DNA of 40,575 nt from Bacteroidales bacterium (GCA_028709785.1 JAQUTK010000032.1:1-40575); one strand, 5' to 3'; shown: positions 8,038-15,747, numbered from the stretch's first letter. Numbers and translations are program-made. Notes: generated by a model from the letters alone, not told the origin.

Positions 8038-10146
8038 ATGGGACACATGGAGTTTTGTATTACAAAAAGGGATGGTAAGAAGGAACCATTTTCCAGTTTT
8101 AAAATCAGAAACGCTTTACTGAAAGCTTTTCGTGCGGTAGAATCACCGGTCAACGATGAGATCCTCAATCGTATCCTTAGTCATCTGAAGATTGGTGAAG
8201 GAACGACCGTCGAGGAAATTCAAAATCAGGTGGAAACAGCGTTGATGCGGGAGGGACACTATCATGTGGCCAAATCTTTTATGCTGTATCGTCAGAAGCA
8301 TTTTGAAGATCGGGAGGTAAGGGATAAACTTCGTTTTCTGATCGATTATTGCGAGGCCAGCAATCCGGCGTCGGGAAGCAAGTATGATTCCAATGCCAAT
8401 GTGGAAAACAAAAATATCGCGACGCTGATCGGCGAGCTTCCTAAATCAAACTTCATCCGGCTCAACCGTCGTTTACTCTGTGATAAGATCAAGGAGATGT
8501 ATGGAAAAGAGACAGCCGATAAATACATCGACCTGCTCGATCATCACTTTATCTACAAGAATGATGAAACCAGTTTGGCAAACTACTGCGCCAGCATCAC
8601 GATGTATCCGTGGCTGATAAGTGGAACCACTTCGATAGGTGGCAATTCGATGAAACCAACCAATCTGAAGTCCTTTTGCGGAGGATTTGTAAACATGGTG
8701 TTTATGGTCTCGAGTATGCTTAGCGGTGCTTGTGCCACACCGGAGTTTCTGATGTATCTGAATTATTTCATCGGTTTGGAATACGGGAAAGAGTATTATA
8801 AACATGCCGATGAGGTCGTTGATCTCTCGCTCAAGAAACGGACAATCGATAAGATGATCACCGACTGTTTCGAACAAATAGTCTATTCCATTAATCAACC
8901 GACCGGTGCGCGCAACTTTCAGGCCGTCTTCTGGAATATTGCTTATTATGACCGTTATTACTTCCAGAGCCTGTTTGGCAATTTCTGTTTTCCGGATGAA
9001 AGCAAGCCCGATTGGAATTCCCTTAACTGGCTTCAGAAGCGGTTTATGAAATGGTTTAATCAGGAACGGACGAAGACCGTATTGACTTTTCCGGTAGAGA
9101 CCATGGCCCTGTTGACCTGTGAGGGTGATGTGCTCGATAAAGAATATGGTGATTTTTCAGCGGAGATGTATAGCGAGGGGCACTCCTTCTTTACCTATAT
9201 GAGCGACAATGCCGATTCGCTGAGTAGCTGTTGCCGTTTGCGTAATGAGATTCAGGACAACGGATTTAGTTACACGTTGGGAGCAGGAGGGGTATCTACC
9301 GGTTCGAAGAGTGTGCTGACCATTAATTTGAATCGTTGTATTCAGCATGCAATACGTCAGGATATTCCTTACCTGGTCTATCTGGAAGAGATTACGGACC
9401 TTGTTCATAAAGTTCAGCTGGCATACAATGAGAATCTGAAACTCCTTCAATCCAAAGGAATGCTTCCCTTGTTTGATGCCGGGTATATCAATATGAACCG
9501 TCAATATCTGACCATCGGAGTCAATGGTTTGGTCGAAGCTGCCGAATATCTCTGTATCCCTATCTCTGATAATCCTGATTATCTCCGTTTTGTACAAGAT
9601 GTGTTGGGCGTGATAGAAAGATACAACAAGAAATATCGCAGCAAAGAGACTCTGTTCAACTGTGAAATGATACCAGCCGAGAATGTAGGAGTGAAGCATG
9701 CCCGATGGGATAAAGAGAATGGTTATGTGGTGCCCCGTAAGTGTTATAACAGCTACTTTTATGTTGTTGAAGATAACTCTCTGAATGTGATCGATAAGTT
9801 TCGGATGCATGGACAGAAGTATATCGAACATCTGACCGGCGGTTCGGCGCTACACATGAACCTGGAAGAGCATCTCAGTAAAACCCAATACCGGCAACTG
9901 CTTCGTGTGGCAGCCCGTGAAGGATGCAATTATTTTACCTTTAACATCCCCAATACACTATGCAATGCCTGCGGACACATTGATAAGAGATATTTGAAGG
10001 AATGTCCGGTGTGTCACAGCAAAAATATTGATTATCTGACACGCATCATTGGGTACCTGAAACGGGTAAGCAACTTCTCAATCCAGCGTCAGAGAGAGGC
10101 CGCTGAACGCTACTACGGAAAAGTGACGAATGAACTAAACGAATAA
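8038..10146 (+). CDS. nrdD: Anaerobic (class III) ribonucleoside-triphosphate reductase
   Basis: This 702-residue enzyme makes deoxyribonucleotides from ribonucleoside triphosphates without oxygen, using a glycyl radical. An ATP-cone allosteric domain fills residues 3-95 (ITKRDGKKEPFS, VEEIQNQVETALM). The catalytic barrel follows. The C-terminal zinc site is C642, C645, C656 and C659, and the glycyl radical residue is G672 in RIIGYLKRVSNFS. Length is normal. An in-frame ATG nine bases later is an equally plausible start. nrdG follows 14 bases downstream. The cobalamin riboswitch in the leader suggests the gene is turned down when B12 can feed a B12-dependent reductase elsewhere in the genome. 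Confidence 0.97.
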   Translation: MGHMEFCITKRDGKKEPFSSFKIRNALLKAFRAVESPVNDEILNRILSHLKIGEGTTVEEIQNQVETALMREGHYHVAKSFMLYRQKHFEDREVRDKLRFLIDYCEASNPASGSKYDSNANVENKNIATLIGELPKSNFIRLNRRLLCDKIKEMYGKETADKYIDLLDHHFIYKNDETSLANYCASITMYPWLISGTTSIGGNSMKPTNLKSFCGGFVNMVFMVSSMLSGACATPEFLMYLNYFIGLEYGKEYYKHADEVVDLSLKKRTIDKMITDCFEQIVYSINQPTGARNFQAVFWNIAYYDRYYFQSLFGNFCFPDESKPDWNSLNWLQKRFMKWFNQERTKTVLTFPVETMALLTCEGDVLDKEYGDFSAEMYSEGHSFFTYMSDNADSLSSCCRLRNEIQDNGFSYTLGAGGVSTGSKSVLTINLNRCIQHAIRQDIPYLVYLEEITDLVHKVQLAYNENLKLLQSKGMLPLFDAGYINMNRQYLTIGVNGLVEAAEYLCIPISDNPDYLRFVQDVLGVIERYNKKYRSKETLFNCEMIPAENVGVKHARWDKENGYVVPRKCYNSYFYVVEDNSLNVIDKFRMHGQKYIEHLTGGSALHMNLEEHLSKTQYRQLLRVAAREGCNYFTFNIPNTLCNACGHIDKRYLKECPVCHSKNIDYLTRIIGYLKRVSNFSIQRQREAAERYYGKVTNELNE

Positions 10147-10160
10147 CGGAGAAGTACAAC

Positions 10161-10640
10161 ATGCTTAAATATGTGAATTACGACATCGTCTTTCAGGAGA
10201 TTCCCGATGAGGTGACACTTGCCATCAACTTGTCCAATTGTCCCAATCAGTGCAAGGGGTGCCATACTCCTTCTCTGCGGAGCGATATCGGAGAGCCTCT
10301 GACTATCGAAGTGTTGGATCTGTTATTGACAAACTACGGAAACGAAGTGACCTGTATCTGTTTTATGGGAGGCGATGCGGCACCCTCCGAACTTGTTTTG
10401 TTAGCCGCTTATCTGGGAATTCAAAAGATAGCTCCGGTAAAAGTGGCGTGGTATTCCGGCAAACAAGAGTTGCCTCAGCCTTTTGAAATAAAATGGTTTC
10501 ACTACATAAAGTTGGGACCTTACAAGGAACAACTGGGTAGTTTGAGGTCAAGAAGTACCAATCAGAGATTGTTGAAACGAACGGAGCGTAATGAGTTGCT
10601 CGATATTACGTATAAGTTCTGGCAGACATCCTCTTGCTAA
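10161..10640 (+). CDS. nrdG: Anaerobic ribonucleotide reductase activating protein
   Basis: This 159-residue radical SAM activase installs the glycyl radical on NrdD. The iron-sulfur motif CxxxCxxC is visible at NCPNQCKGCHTPSL, about residues 28-36, followed by a GGDA-type SAM-binding turn (CFMGGDAAPSE). It is co-transcribed with nrdD after a 14-base gap and so comes under the same riboswitch. A strong hairpin terminator lies 38 bases past its stop. The C-terminal third is typical of the short Bacteroidetes form. Confidence 0.95.
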   Translation: MLKYVNYDIVFQEIPDEVTLAINLSNCPNQCKGCHTPSLRSDIGEPLTIEVLDLLLTNYGNEVTCICFMGGDAAPSELVLLAAYLGIQKIAPVKVAWYSGKQELPQPFEIKWFHYIKLGPYKEQLGSLRSRSTNQRLLKRTERNELLDITYKFWQTSSC

Positions 10641-10678
10641 AGGAGATACATTTTCCTTTATGATCCTTTGTTGGAAAT

Positions 10679-10716
10679 AAGAACGTCTGTGAAAATGATT
10701 TTTCACAGACGTTCTT
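10679..10716. terminator. Bidirectional terminator between nrdG and the GH53 gene
   Basis: AAGAACGTCTGTGAAAA (10679-10695) and its exact complement (10700-10716) form a 17-bp stem with a 4-base loop between two convergent genes. T-rich sequence follows on both strands. Confidence 0.85.
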
Positions 10717-10738
10717 TCTATCTGATGGTACCGATCTC

Positions 10739-11779
10739 TTATTTAAATGCATCCAACGCTTTGGTGGGTCTTCCATCCTCTCCCCAGGCGCTCAAAGCAT
10801 ATCTGCTCCAGCTTCTGGCACCTTGCGGTTCCCAGTAAAGGACCCCTAGTCCTTTGCCGTTGGGCACAGCCTTTACCTTTTCCTGAACCGCAAGCAACAT
10901 GTCATACGTGTTTTGCACTTTGGTGTCTTCGCCACCGACTTCCACAACCATCACTTCCTTACCATACCTCGAAGCCATGTCATTCAGATTCTTCCCCAGA
11001 TCATCAATGGAAAGCGTATAGTCCGGATGTCCATCCAGCCAGTAGGGGTAATAGGATAGTCCGATCACATCATATTTGGCACCGTGAGACCTGGCATTAT
11101 CAAACCAGGTTCTGAACCGTTTGTTATCGTTGCCCCGATCAATATGGAGGATCACTTTGGATGTCGGACTGACGGCTTTGATTGCGTCATATCCTTGGTT
11201 GATAAGTTGAGCAAGCTGTGGCCAGTTTGCAACACTGCCTTCCGGGTATATCATACCTCCGGGAGTCTCATTGCCTACCTGTACCCAATCCGGATAGATG
11301 CCATTATCTTTCAACGCTTTCATCACCTCAAAGGTATAATCATACACATCTTTCTGAAGCTGTGCAAAGTCATGACCTTCCCATGCAGCCGGTTTCTTCT
11401 GTTTGCCGGGGTCTGCCCAGCTGTCACTGTAATGGAAATCAATCATCACTTTCATGCCCCATTTTTGAGCGCGAACCGCCATGGCAACGGTCTCCTCCTT
11501 GCTGCAATGACCACTGGCCCTGTTGTCTGAAGGGTTTACCCAGGTACGCAAACGGATCGTATTGAAACCATGATCTTTCAGGATCTGAAAACAATCCTGT
11601 TTGTCACCATTATCATTGTAAAAAGTATATCCGGAAGCTTCCATTTGTGGCAGCCAACTGATATCTCCACCTTTGGCAAAGAACTTGTCCTTTGAGACTT
11701 TTGAATAAGTAGGAGCACTTACACCGGTCAATAAAGCTATTGACAGAAGAATGGTAAGGAAACTGCCGGATGTTTTCAT
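10739..11779 (-). CDS. GH53 arabinogalactan endo-beta-1,4-galactanase
   Basis: This 346-residue protein has an N-terminal signal peptide (hydrophobic core at residues 8-20, probable cut after TYS), with no lipobox. It then carries a single GH53 (clan GH-A) barrel: GGDISWLPQME near residue 37, FNTIRLRTWVNP, MIDFHYSDSWADPGKQKKPAAW, acid/base E171 in QVGNETPGGM and nucleophile E280 in VMVVEVGGED. It should cut beta-1,4-galactan side chains of pectin in the periplasm or outside. No SusC/SusD pair is adjacent, so it stands alone here, though it fits the same plant-pectin theme as the GH51 gene. It has its own -7 box. Confidence 0.93.
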   Translation of the reverse strand: MKTSGSFLTILLSIALLTGVSAPTYSKVSKDKFFAKGGDISWLPQMEASGYTFYNDNGDKQDCFQILKDHGFNTIRLRTWVNPSDNRASGHCSKEETVAMAVRAQKWGMKVMIDFHYSDSWADPGKQKKPAAWEGHDFAQLQKDVYDYTFEVMKALKDNGIYPDWVQVGNETPGGMIYPEGSVANWPQLAQLINQGYDAIKAVSPTSKVILHIDRGNDNKRFRTWFDNARSHGAKYDVIGLSYYPYWLDGHPDYTLSIDDLGKNLNDMASRYGKEVMVVEVGGEDTKVQNTYDMLLAVQEKVKAVPNGKGLGVLYWEPQGARSWSRYALSAWGEDGRPTKALDAFK

Positions 11780-11811
11780 TTGATTTAAAAGGTTTTAGAA
11801 CGTTTCGTCGG

Positions 11812-11819
11812 CAAATATA
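11812..11819 (-). promoter_or_regulatory. -7 promoter box of the GH53 gene
   Basis: The minus strand reads TATATTTG, an exact TAnnTTTG match, 33 bases before the ATG. No clear -33 box is seen. Confidence 0.45.
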
Positions 11820-11863
11820 TGGATTTCTTCATTTCTGTTACTGCGAATCAGAAAAAAAAGAAT

Positions 11864-12964
11864 TTAATAGCGGACAAGAAAAGGAAGCGCTTCCCCTTCC
11901 TCCGGATTGAACTCACGCAGCGCGCTGGTAATTTCGCCTGCAAGCGAATGCTTCATTCCTTCGACAACCTGTTTGTACGTACAGTTATGACCTAATAAGA
12001 ACATCAATTTGGTAATCGCAGCTTCCGTCGTACTGTCCAGTCCGCTGATAACCCCAACTTCCATCAACCGTCTGCCGGTTTCATATACATCCATCTCCAC
12101 CTTGCCCGTTTGGCACTGAGTAATATTTACGATGACGATTCCCTGTTCGATCGCTTTCCCCAATCGTCTGATAAACCACTCTTTTTGCATGGCATTGCCT
12201 GTGCCATAGGTCTCAAGGATCACTCCTTTGAGCTGTTTGATGGAAAGCATAGCGTCAATAGTTTCCTCGGAGATGCCGGGAAACAGTTTGAGGATGACTA
12301 CATTGGTATCCAACAGATAATGTGGTTTGAAATGACCACTGAACTCCCTTTTAAGGATTGCATTTTCATCATACCGGATATGAATCCCGACTTTTGCCAG
12401 CGGCGGATAGTTCGGCGAACTGAATGCATTGAAGTTCTCCGCATTGATTTTCGAGATCCTGTTGCCCCGCATTAATTTGTTTTGAAAATAGACACTTACC
12501 TCCGGCACCATAGGTTTGCCGTCCTTCTTATCGGCCGCAATCTGTAGCGCCGTAATCAGATTCTCTTTCCCGTCGGTACGAAACATCCCGATTGGAAGCT
12601 GCGAACCTGTGATGATTACCGGTTTGGACAGATTTTGAAGCATAAAACTAAGCGCGGAAGCCGTGAAAGCCATCGTGTCAGTGCCATGCAAGATCACAAA
12701 TCCATCATAATCGTAATAGTTGTCGCTGATGATCCGCACCATATCACCCCAAACATTCGGTTCGATGTTGGAGGAGTCGATGCTGGGTATAAACTGAATA
12801 GTGGTTACTTCGAAGTCAAAACTTGCTATTTCAGGCACATGTTTGGCAATATGTTTGAAGTCGAAAGGTTCCAGTGCACCGGTTTCTTTATTTTCAACCA
12901 TTCCGATAGTGCCTCCTGTATAAATCAGTAAAATGGTAGAATGACCTTTCGTATCGCCTTTCAT
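11864..12964 (-). CDS. ansA: Type I (cytoplasmic) L-asparaginase
   Basis: This 366-residue enzyme hydrolyses L-asparagine to aspartate and ammonia. The first catalytic threonine, T19, is in IYTGGTIGM, and the second signature is HGTDTMAFTASALSFM from H93 (T95-D96). A further ITGSQLP segment and the C-terminal VISGLDSTTEAAITKLMFLLG are typical of the family. No signal peptide is present, which points to the cytoplasmic type. Length is slightly above the E. coli enzyme. The gene lies 84 bases upstream of the GH53 gene on the same strand, but each has its own -7 box, so they are probably separate transcripts. Confidence 0.94.
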   Translation of the reverse strand: MKGDTKGHSTILLIYTGGTIGMVENKETGALEPFDFKHIAKHVPEIASFDFEVTTIQFIPSIDSSNIEPNVWGDMVRIISDNYYDYDGFVILHGTDTMAFTASALSFMLQNLSKPVIITGSQLPIGMFRTDGKENLITALQIAADKKDGKPMVPEVSVYFQNKLMRGNRISKINAENFNAFSSPNYPPLAKVGIHIRYDENAILKREFSGHFKPHYLLDTNVVILKLFPGISEETIDAMLSIKQLKGVILETYGTGNAMQKEWFIRRLGKAIEQGIVIVNITQCQTGKVEMDVYETGRRLMEVGVISGLDSTTEAAITKLMFLLGHNCTYKQVVEGMKHSLAGEITSALREFNPEEGEALPFLVRY

Positions 12965-13022
12965 GCCTGTCTCTCTTTAAATGTTTGCGCTCCTTCTTGT
13001 ATCCCTGTTATCATTGATTGTG

Positions 13023-13030
13023 CAAAGATA
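13023..13030 (-). promoter_or_regulatory. -7 promoter box of ansA
   Basis: The minus strand reads TATCTTTG, an exact match, giving a leader of about 50 bases. A weak -33-like TTTTCG lies 22 bases upstream. Confidence 0.5.
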
Positions 13031-13145
13031 AGAATTTATGCCAACTCTGTTGCGAAAATAGGAAGGAGTAATCATTCGGGATCATAGTATCCGATGAGGC
13101 TGATTGGAATCAGTTTTCCTTAAAAGAGAGCGGTTTGCTTTTAAA

Positions 13146-13163
13146 TGAAACAAATTTGTTTCA
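13146..13163. promoter_or_regulatory. Perfect 18-bp palindromic operator over the ATPase promoter
   Basis: TGAAACAAATTTGTTTCA is a perfect palindrome covering the TTTG -33 box at 13155-13158. A further half-site TGTTTCA (13172-13178) abuts the -7 box. This looks like a repressor site blocking the promoter. No DNA-binding regulator is encoded nearby apart from the ATPase's own C-terminal winged-helix-like region. Confidence 0.7.
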
Positions 13164-13186
13164 AACAAAAATGTTTCATATATTTG
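13155..13186 (+). promoter_or_regulatory. Promoter of the ATPase gene
   Basis: TTTG (13155-13158), 20 bases, TATATTTG (13179-13186): both boxes match the Bacteroidetes consensus. The start site would be near 13191, giving a leader of about 18 bases. Confidence 0.75.
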
Positions 13187-13208
13187 TAGCGCTAAATGAA
13201 CATTACGT

Positions 13209-14339
13209 ATGAATACTCCATTTGTTTTTGGCAAAATAGCTAGATCGGAGAACTTCACTGATCGTGAAAAGGAGACTACATTGCTTGTTTCAAACTTCAA
13301 TTCACTCATCAACACGATCATCATCTCTCCACGACGTTGGGGCAAAAGTTCTTTGGTAGCCAAAGCTACTGAGATCGCTACAGCTCAAAATGATAAACTG
13401 CGAATTTGTAAGATAGACCTCTTCAATGTTCGCAATGAAGAGCATTTCTACGAGCTGCTTGCCCAAAACGTTTTAAAAGCAACTTCCTCAAAATGGGAAG
13501 AAGCTGTTGATTCTGCTAAAAAGTTCTTCTCACGGATTGTTCCAAAGATTGTTCTGGGAGGGGATATGCAAAATGAGATTTCTCTTGACTTTGACTGGGC
13601 TGAAATAAAGAAAAACCCGGACGAGATACTTGATTTAGCCGAACATATCGCTGCTGAAAAGGGATTCCGGATAGTTATATGTGTCGATGAATTTCAAAAC
13701 ATTGCAGAGTTTGATGCTCCCGAATACTTTCAAAAGAGACTCCGTTCGCATTGGCAGCAACATCAGCGCGTATCATATTGCCTGTATGGAAGTAAGCGCC
13801 ACATGATGCTTGATGTGTTTACTAACTCATCAATGCCCTTTTATAAGTTTGGTGACTTGCTGTTTCTTGAGAAGATTGACACTCCATCATGGATACTCTT
13901 TATTTCGGAACAATTTGCCAATACCGGAAAATCGATTGCCAAAGAGCAATCAGAACTCATCGTTCATCTGGCAGACAATCACCCATACTATGTGCAGCAA
14001 CTAGCGCAGCAAACATGGCTCAGAACAACAGATCGTTGTAGTGAGGCTATCGTCTATCAAGCTCACACCTCAATCATCGAACAGCTAAGTCTGCTTTTTG
14101 TCACAATTACCGAATCACTGACCAACAATCAGATAAACTTTCTCAAAGCAATGATTGCCGGTGAGAGTGCTTTGTCTTCGGCCGGTACTATTGCAAAGTA
14201 CCGTTTGGGGTCATCCGCCAATATTACCCGTTCACGCAAATCCCTTATAGAAAAAGATATTCTGGATAACAGAGCCGGAGAACTCTCGTTTCAGGATCCG
14301 ATGTATCGTTCGTGGCTTCAACACAGTTACTTTATTTAA
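13209..14339 (+). CDS. Archaeal-type (COG1672-like) P-loop ATPase
   Basis: This 376-residue ATPase belongs to the family first noted in archaea, allied to STAND ATPases. Walker A is SPRRWGKSS (40-48), Walker B is RIVICVDEFQN (154-164, D160-E161), and YCLYGSKRHMM (190-200) is the usual sensor-like segment. Residues 300-370 look like a winged helix (LTNNQINFLKAM, then NITRSRKSLIEKDILD). Molecular role is not established for the family; members are scattered and accessory, often near mobile or defence genes. It has a strong promoter under a perfect palindromic operator. The 69-residue basic gene follows 19 bases downstream, suggesting co-transcription. Family call is firm; function unknown. Confidence 0.88.
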   Translation: MNTPFVFGKIARSENFTDREKETTLLVSNFNSLINTIIISPRRWGKSSLVAKATEIATAQNDKLRICKIDLFNVRNEEHFYELLAQNVLKATSSKWEEAVDSAKKFFSRIVPKIVLGGDMQNEISLDFDWAEIKKNPDEILDLAEHIAAEKGFRIVICVDEFQNIAEFDAPEYFQKRLRSHWQQHQRVSYCLYGSKRHMMLDVFTNSSMPFYKFGDLLFLEKIDTPSWILFISEQFANTGKSIAKEQSELIVHLADNHPYYVQQLAQQTWLRTTDRCSEAIVYQAHTSIIEQLSLLFVTITESLTNNQINFLKAMIAGESALSSAGTIAKYRLGSSANITRSRKSLIEKDILDNRAGELSFQDPMYRSWLQHSYFI

Positions 14340-14358
14340 TGGACAAACACTATTTAGT

Positions 14359-14568
14359 ATGAAAAAGATGAGAATTACCCGCGAAGATTACATCAAAGCC
14401 AATCGCAAAGCAAGTCGAGAGGCAGAGATTAATGATCACACGCACCCGATCAGTTTCAAGAGAGTGCACAAATCGAAAAAGGTCTATGACCGCAAACGCA
14501 GTAAGGCAGAGAATAAAAAGGCTCTGCCTTACTTGTTTTTAGTCCGCGCCTCCCTATACAAGGGGTAA
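14359..14568 (+). CDS. Small basic protein with a terminator inside its reading frame; possible ribosome-rescue factor
   Basis: This 69-residue protein is rich in lysine and arginine, with an acidic-basic N-terminal helix (RITREDYIKANRKASREAE) and a strongly basic centre (KRVHKSKKVYDRKRSK). The tail is hydrophobic (LPYLFLVRASLYKG). It looks like a conserved Bacteroidetes small protein, though I cannot name a family. A complete intrinsic terminator (14501-14542) lies inside the frame, so most transcripts should end near codons 59-61, about 25 bases before the stop. Nonstop transcripts, a basic core and a hydrophobic tail past the hairpin are hallmarks of ArfA and BrfA, backup ribosome-rescue factors kept low by tmRNA. 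The resemblance is in layout, not in recognisable sequence. It could instead be an ordinary small protein whose 3' end overlaps a terminator. Confidence 0.7.
   Translation: MKKMRITREDYIKANRKASREAEINDHTHPISFKRVHKSKKVYDRKRSKAENKKALPYLFLVRASLYKG
14501..14542 (+). terminator. Intrinsic terminator within the small basic gene
   Basis: GTAAGGCAGAG (14501-14511) and CTCTGCCTTAC (14522-14532) pair perfectly over 11 bp with a 10-base A-rich loop. TTGTTTTTAG follows directly. The stop codon of the gene is only at 14566-14568. Confidence 0.8.
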
Positions 14569-14618
14569 TCCGGTGTTTGTGCTGCCACTTTATTCATCTC
14601 AAAGCACGGAATATAACT

Positions 14619-14790
14619 AATGCATCTTTATGAAAATAAAACCTAGTCAGGTTATCTTCCCCATCGGATAGGCACTCTTTTAATAAAACGTCTTGATGTT
14701 TGTTTCGTTTCACGAACGTGAAACGGAGCAAACATCAAGACGTTTGAATCCATTGGTAAGGACGAATGAGTTCATAGACAAAGATGCATT
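14619..14790. repeat. 172-base nested inverted repeat with a 29-bp hairpin core
   Basis: Outer ends: AATGCATCTTT (14619-14629) and its exact complement (14780-14790), extended inward by ATGAA/TTCAT after a 4-base offset. Core: AAACGTCTTGATGTTTG (14686-14702) with exact complement (14729-14745). Inside that, TTTC/GGAG can pair with wobbles, and GTTTCACG/CGTGAAAC (14707-14714, 14717-14724) close on AA. As RNA this is one 60-base hairpin of about 29 pairs. No T-run follows, so it is not a simple terminator. It could be a MITE-like element, a structured RNA or a protein-binding cruciform. No target-site duplication was recognised. Confidence 0.7.
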
Positions 14791-14871
14791 GAAAAGGCCT
14801 TCAGGGTACTTCTGACGGTGTTTTAGAGGGAAAATCCTTCTGAATATTTTTTTATTTTATTTTCATTCTGC

Positions 14872-14955
14872 AAAAGGGCGGAACCCTTGATTTCAATGCA
14901 CCAAGTGCACCAAGACCTACCTTCCAGTATACTGTAGGGTAGTTTGCCCTTTTTC
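14872..14955 (+). other. Structured intergenic segment with tandem 9-mer
   Basis: AAAAGGGC (about 14872-14879) and GCCCTTTT (about 14947-14954) close an 84-base segment followed by a T-rich run. Inside are a tandem TGCACCAAG (14897-14905 and 14906-14914) and a CTACC...GGTAG helix enclosing CAGTATACTG. This could be a small structured RNA ending in a terminator. No promoter was found, so it is only a candidate. Confidence 0.3.
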
Positions 14956-14964
14956 TTTTTTACT

Positions 14965-15023
14965 TGCTCGGTTGATAATTGCAACCATTTATGTTTGCTC
15001 GGGGGCTTTTTGTTGCCATTTAT
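14965..15023. repeat. Decayed tandem repeat, about 28 bases twice
   Basis: The copies at 14965-14992 and 14996-15023 both begin TGCTCGG and end CCATTTAT, and match at about 20 of 28 positions. They lie in the gene-free gap 14569-15095 between the small basic gene and the acetyltransferase. Function unknown. Confidence 0.4.
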
Positions 15024-15095
15024 TCGTTCTACCTTTCTTCTTATTTACTAATTTTGCAACTACCTGATCAAAGTTTACCACCGCAAACTTTATGA

Positions 15096-15617
15096 CTAAC
15101 TCCTCAAGTCCATCAAAGATATCAAATTGCATTTATGATACGCAATGCGGGGTGTGCCATTGGAAATATAAATAATACCGCATTCTTCAAAGCCATGCTT
15201 CTTTAATATAGACTGCATGATCGTGTTGTCATGATGTGTATCTGCTCTGATATTTTTGCATTTCGTAAAACACCATTGAATACATTTGTCTGACACCCCT
15301 TTTTCTTTTCCGGAAGAAGCCAGGCGGTGAATCGTCCCGTATGGTTCGTCGTTTAACCATTTCCCATTATCTATACGGGAGTAGGTAGGATCATCGCCGA
15401 GTATAAAGCAAAATGTTCCGACTATTTCACCGTTTTCGTTCTCGCAGACAAAACTGTGATCATTGCTAATCTCTTGTCTGATGAGCTCTTCTGAAGGATA
15501 GCCGTTAATCCATTGATTGGAGTTGCCCTGTGCTTGCATGAATCTTCGGGCACGTTCATAGATTCCCATTAGTGAGTGCAGGTCTTTGATTTCTGAAGCC
15601 CGGATATTCATAGTCAT
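15096..15617 (-). CDS. GNAT-family N-acetyltransferase
   Basis: About 173 residues with the GNAT pattern: an IRASEIKDLHSLMGIYERARRFM start helix (split as IRASEIKDL and MGIYERARRFM), a central EIVGTFCFILG beta pair, an acetyl-CoA loop region near RLASSGKEKGVSDKC, and NIRADTHHDN followed by ILKKHGFEECGII. It should transfer an acetyl group from acetyl-CoA to an amine; the substrate is unknown. The open frame extends upstream to 15641, but a TATTTTTG -7 box covers 15639-15646, so translation should start at the ATG at 15617, or at 15611 two codons later. It stands alone between the accessory ATPase pair and the Fic gene. Confidence 0.85.
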   Translation of the reverse strand: MTMNIRASEIKDLHSLMGIYERARRFMQAQGNSNQWINGYPSEELIRQEISNDHSFVCENENGEIVGTFCFILGDDPTYSRIDNGKWLNDEPYGTIHRLASSGKEKGVSDKCIQWCFTKCKNIRADTHHDNTIMQSILKKHGFEECGIIYISNGTPRIAYHKCNLISLMDLRS

Positions 15618-15638
15618 ATTATTAAGGATAAGAGGAGC

Positions 15639-15646
15639 CAAAAATA
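15639..15646 (-). promoter_or_regulatory. -7 promoter box of the acetyltransferase gene
   Basis: The minus strand reads TATTTTTG, an exact match. It sets the start site near 15634 and rules out the upstream start codon at 15641. No clear -33 box. Confidence 0.5.
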
Positions 15647-15747
15647 GAAACTTATTCCCGTATAACGGCTTAAAAGCACAAAAACTTGAGTTGATCCTTA
15701 TTTGTCTGATATTGCTATCTACTGTTTTTTTGTTAAAATCAGGCTTA

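Noticed and set aside
13100..13113. CTGATTGGAATCAG followed by TTTTCC, a possible terminator
   Set aside because: Only six pairs with a two-base loop; too weak to support.
14897..15023. Short CRISPR-like array
   Set aside because: Only two copies of each repeat, no spacers of regular length and no cas genes.
15049..15056. TAATTTTG on the plus strand, an exact -7 box pointing into the acetyltransferase gene antisense
   Set aside because: No -33 box at the right spacing and no plus-strand gene for 800 bases; probably chance in AT-rich DNA.
15059..15090. AAAGTTT/AAACTTT hairpin as terminator of the acetyltransferase gene
   Set aside because: Seven weak pairs with no T-run after it on the minus strand.
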